A stretch of DNA of 64,000 bases from Ohtaekwangia sp036786105. GTDB lineage: Bacteria > Bacteroidota > Bacteroidia > Cytophagales > Cyclobacteriaceae. The stretch is taken from positions 1 through 64,000 of the forward strand of contig NZ_DAIQRQ010000011.1 of the NCBI RefSeq assembly GCF_036786105.1. The letters run 5' to 3'. Below the pieces are notes generated by a model that was not told the origin of the DNA, searched no databases, and saw only the letters and a program-made list of their open reading frames with translations. Below, one piece after another: positions 62,846-64,000 of this stretch; position 1 is the stretch's first letter; every line of letters begins with the position of its first letter. The position numbers and the translations under genes are program-made.

Positions 62846-63014
62846 TACTCCTCAGTCGATTAACATACTCCTGTGCGTCTTCCTTCCAGACACCACTTCC
62901 TATACCTTTAAGATCTTCCAACAACTTCAAAGCCTTTGTCTGCTTCTCTGTCAGAGGCGGTTTTGATGTGCTCTTTGGTCCGGAGCTTTTAAGTATGTTC
63001 TTTTTCGTTACCAC
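62832..63014 (-). CDS. Putative antitoxin paired with the PIN toxin
   Basis: A 60-residue protein starting with GTG at 63014. Basic N-terminus (VTKKNILKSSGPKSTSK) then a helical part LTEKQTKALKLLEDLKGIGS and WKEDAQEYVNRLRSNDR. Size, position before the toxin and the 14-nt overlap fit a type II antitoxin, though no DNA-binding fold is recognisable. A full consensus promoter ends 8 nt before the GTG. Confidence 0.7.
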   Translation of the reverse strand: MVTKKNILKSSGPKSTSKPPLTEKQTKALKLLEDLKGIGSGVWKEDAQEYVNRLRSNDRF

Positions 63015-63021
63015 GTGCTAA

Positions 63022-63053
63022 CAAAGCTACGGGATTCTACAAAAACACCAAAA
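63022..63053 (-). promoter_or_regulatory. Promoter of the toxin-antitoxin/DUF4290/murA unit
   Basis: Minus strand: TTTTG (63049-63053), 19-bp spacer, TAGCTTTG (63022-63029). Full consensus. The final G is 8 nt before the GTG start, so the mRNA would be nearly leaderless. It directly abuts the stop of the helicase gene at 63054. Confidence 0.7.
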
Positions 63054-64000
63054 TCAATTCTCCACAATACGAAGCTTGGCAAAGCTTAGCAGCAAGGTTT
63101 TTTCGCCAATTTCGGTAAAATTGATCTTGGCCTTACGGTCTGCGCCCGATATATCCATTTGCAGCACGGTGCCAAACCCAAACTTCGGGTGCTCCACTTT
63201 CATGCCTTCTTTGAGGGCGGATGTATCGCTCGGAACAAAGTCGGCAGGTGCCTTGTAAGTTGTTGGTTTGGGAACCGTCGGTGTAGAAGCAATGGTCTTC
63301 TTGATTCCCGTAACCAGGTTCTTGGCATACTGGCTGCTTGGCGGTGCAGACTCGAGGCCTGAAAACTTGGTGCTTACTTTTATAAAGCTCTGGTCGATAT
63401 CATCCAGGAAACGGCTCGGCTCGCAGTTCTTCAATCGGCCAAAGCGATAGCGAGTCAGAGCGTAAGAGAGGAATAAGCGCTTTTCGGCCCGTGTGATGGC
63501 TACGTAGAATAATCTGCGCTCTTCCTCCAACTCAGCTCGGGTGCTGATCATCATTTGCGAAGGGAAGAGGTCTTCTTCCATTCCCACCATGTATACATAT
63601 TTGAACTCAAGACCTTTTGCCATGTGGATGGTCATGAGTGTAACCTTATCGGGATCTTTATCTTTATCTTCATCCTGACCGGTAACCAGCGATATCTCCT
63701 GCAGAAAAGCTCCGAGTGTTTTATCCTGGCGCTCCGGATCGTCTACATATTCTTTGATCGCGTTCAGCAATTCCTGCACGTTTTCATAGCGACTCAATCC
63801 TTCCACAGTTTTGTCTTCGTAAAGCTCACGCAGCAAGCCCGAACCTTTGGCGATTTCAAAAGCAGCATCATAGGCATCTTTACGTTGTACTTCCAATGCG
63901 AAGCGTTTGATCATTGCTACAAAATCGGAAATCGGCCCGGCTACACGTCCGCCTACAAAAGGTTCTGAGTTTTGCAGAATTTCCCAGATGGAAGTGCCAT
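63054..64000 (-). CDS. pcrA: UvrD/PcrA-family DNA helicase (C-terminal part, cut by window edge)
   Basis: The C-terminal 315 or so residues of an SF1 3-prime to 5-prime helicase; the frame is open to the window end, so the N-terminus lies outside. Motif V region VTLMTIHMAKGLEFKYVYMVGMEE, then LEEERRLFYVAITRAEKRLFL (motif VI). The tail (about last 50 residues) with VEHPKFGFGTVLQM resembles the Tudor-like RNA polymerase-binding domain of PcrA. It functions in repair and conflict resolution. Confidence 0.93.
   Translation of the reverse strand, partial: GTSIWEILQNSEPFVGGRVAGPISDFVAMIKRFALEVQRKDAYDAAFEIAKGSGLLRELYEDKTVEGLSRYENVQELLNAIKEYVDDPERQDKTLGAFLQEISLVTGQDEDKDKDPDKVTLMTIHMAKGLEFKYVYMVGMEEDLFPSQMMISTRAELEEERRLFYVAITRAEKRLFLSYALTRYRFGRLKNCEPSRFLDDIDQSFIKVSTKFSGLESAPPSSQYAKNLVTGIKKTIASTPTVPKPTTYKAPADFVPSDTSALKEGMKVEHPKFGFGTVLQMDISGADRKAKINFTEIGEKTLLLSFAKLRIVEN

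Overview
The window looks like chromosomal DNA of a free-living Bacteroidota species, most likely Cytophagales or a near relative. Evidence: several type IX secretion (T9SS) cargo proteins with type A or gliding-type (type B) C-terminal sorting domains, two PorP/SprF-family proteins, promoters of the TTTG-N19-TAnnTTTG kind, Bacteroidota-specific families (DUF4290, DUF6249), and arginine synthesis through an acylated citrulline. I see no rRNA, tRNA, CRISPR array, insertion sequence or prophage. The sequence is a draft: two 100-N gaps are each flanked by identical 55-bp copies, so they are collapsed scaffold joins rather than real repeats.

Layout. 1-12.2 kb: sugar porter, ECF sigma/anti-sigma pair, small membrane and exported proteins, an NtrC-type regulator facing a hybrid kinase with receiver and HPt domains, a DASS transporter, an RRM protein, a run of very small proteins, then AraC and VOC-family genes. 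12.3-22.2 kb: a metallophosphoesterase broken by two homopolymer frameshifts, a large secreted LamG-type protein, pgk, pfkA, a Sua5-type tRNA-modification gene, a class A beta-lactamase-like hydrolase, a LAS-type peptidase homologue and a Nudix hydrolase. 22.7-34.6 kb: T9SS/gliding region with two adhesin plus PorP/SprF sets, a GH20 hexosaminidase and a TRIC-type channel. 35.1-44.8 kb: a nine-gene arginine operon (GNAT, argG, argC, argD, argF', argB, argE-like, cysteine hydrolase-like gene, argH) with a long leader that encodes an Arg-rich peptide. 44.9-64 kb: Gfo/Idh/MocA oxidoreductase, small proteins, M48 protease, pdhB, an OmpA/TPR lipoprotein, PspC, ybaB plus glycosyltransferase, hutH plus a gliding-type protein, hisS, exodeoxyribonuclease III, murA, DUF4290, a PIN toxin-antitoxin pair, and the C-terminal part of a UvrD/PcrA helicase cut by the window edge.

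How the genes work together. The arginine genes cover nearly the whole route from glutamate (apart from carbamoyl phosphate supply) and are packed with 2- to 4-nt junctions. The adhesins and PorP/SprF proteins should act together at the T9SS outer-membrane machinery. The most interesting signals outside genes are the arginine leader, an identical TAGCTTTG promoter box at four loci (three lying almost on the start codon), and four families of degenerate word-like repeats confined to gaps between genes.
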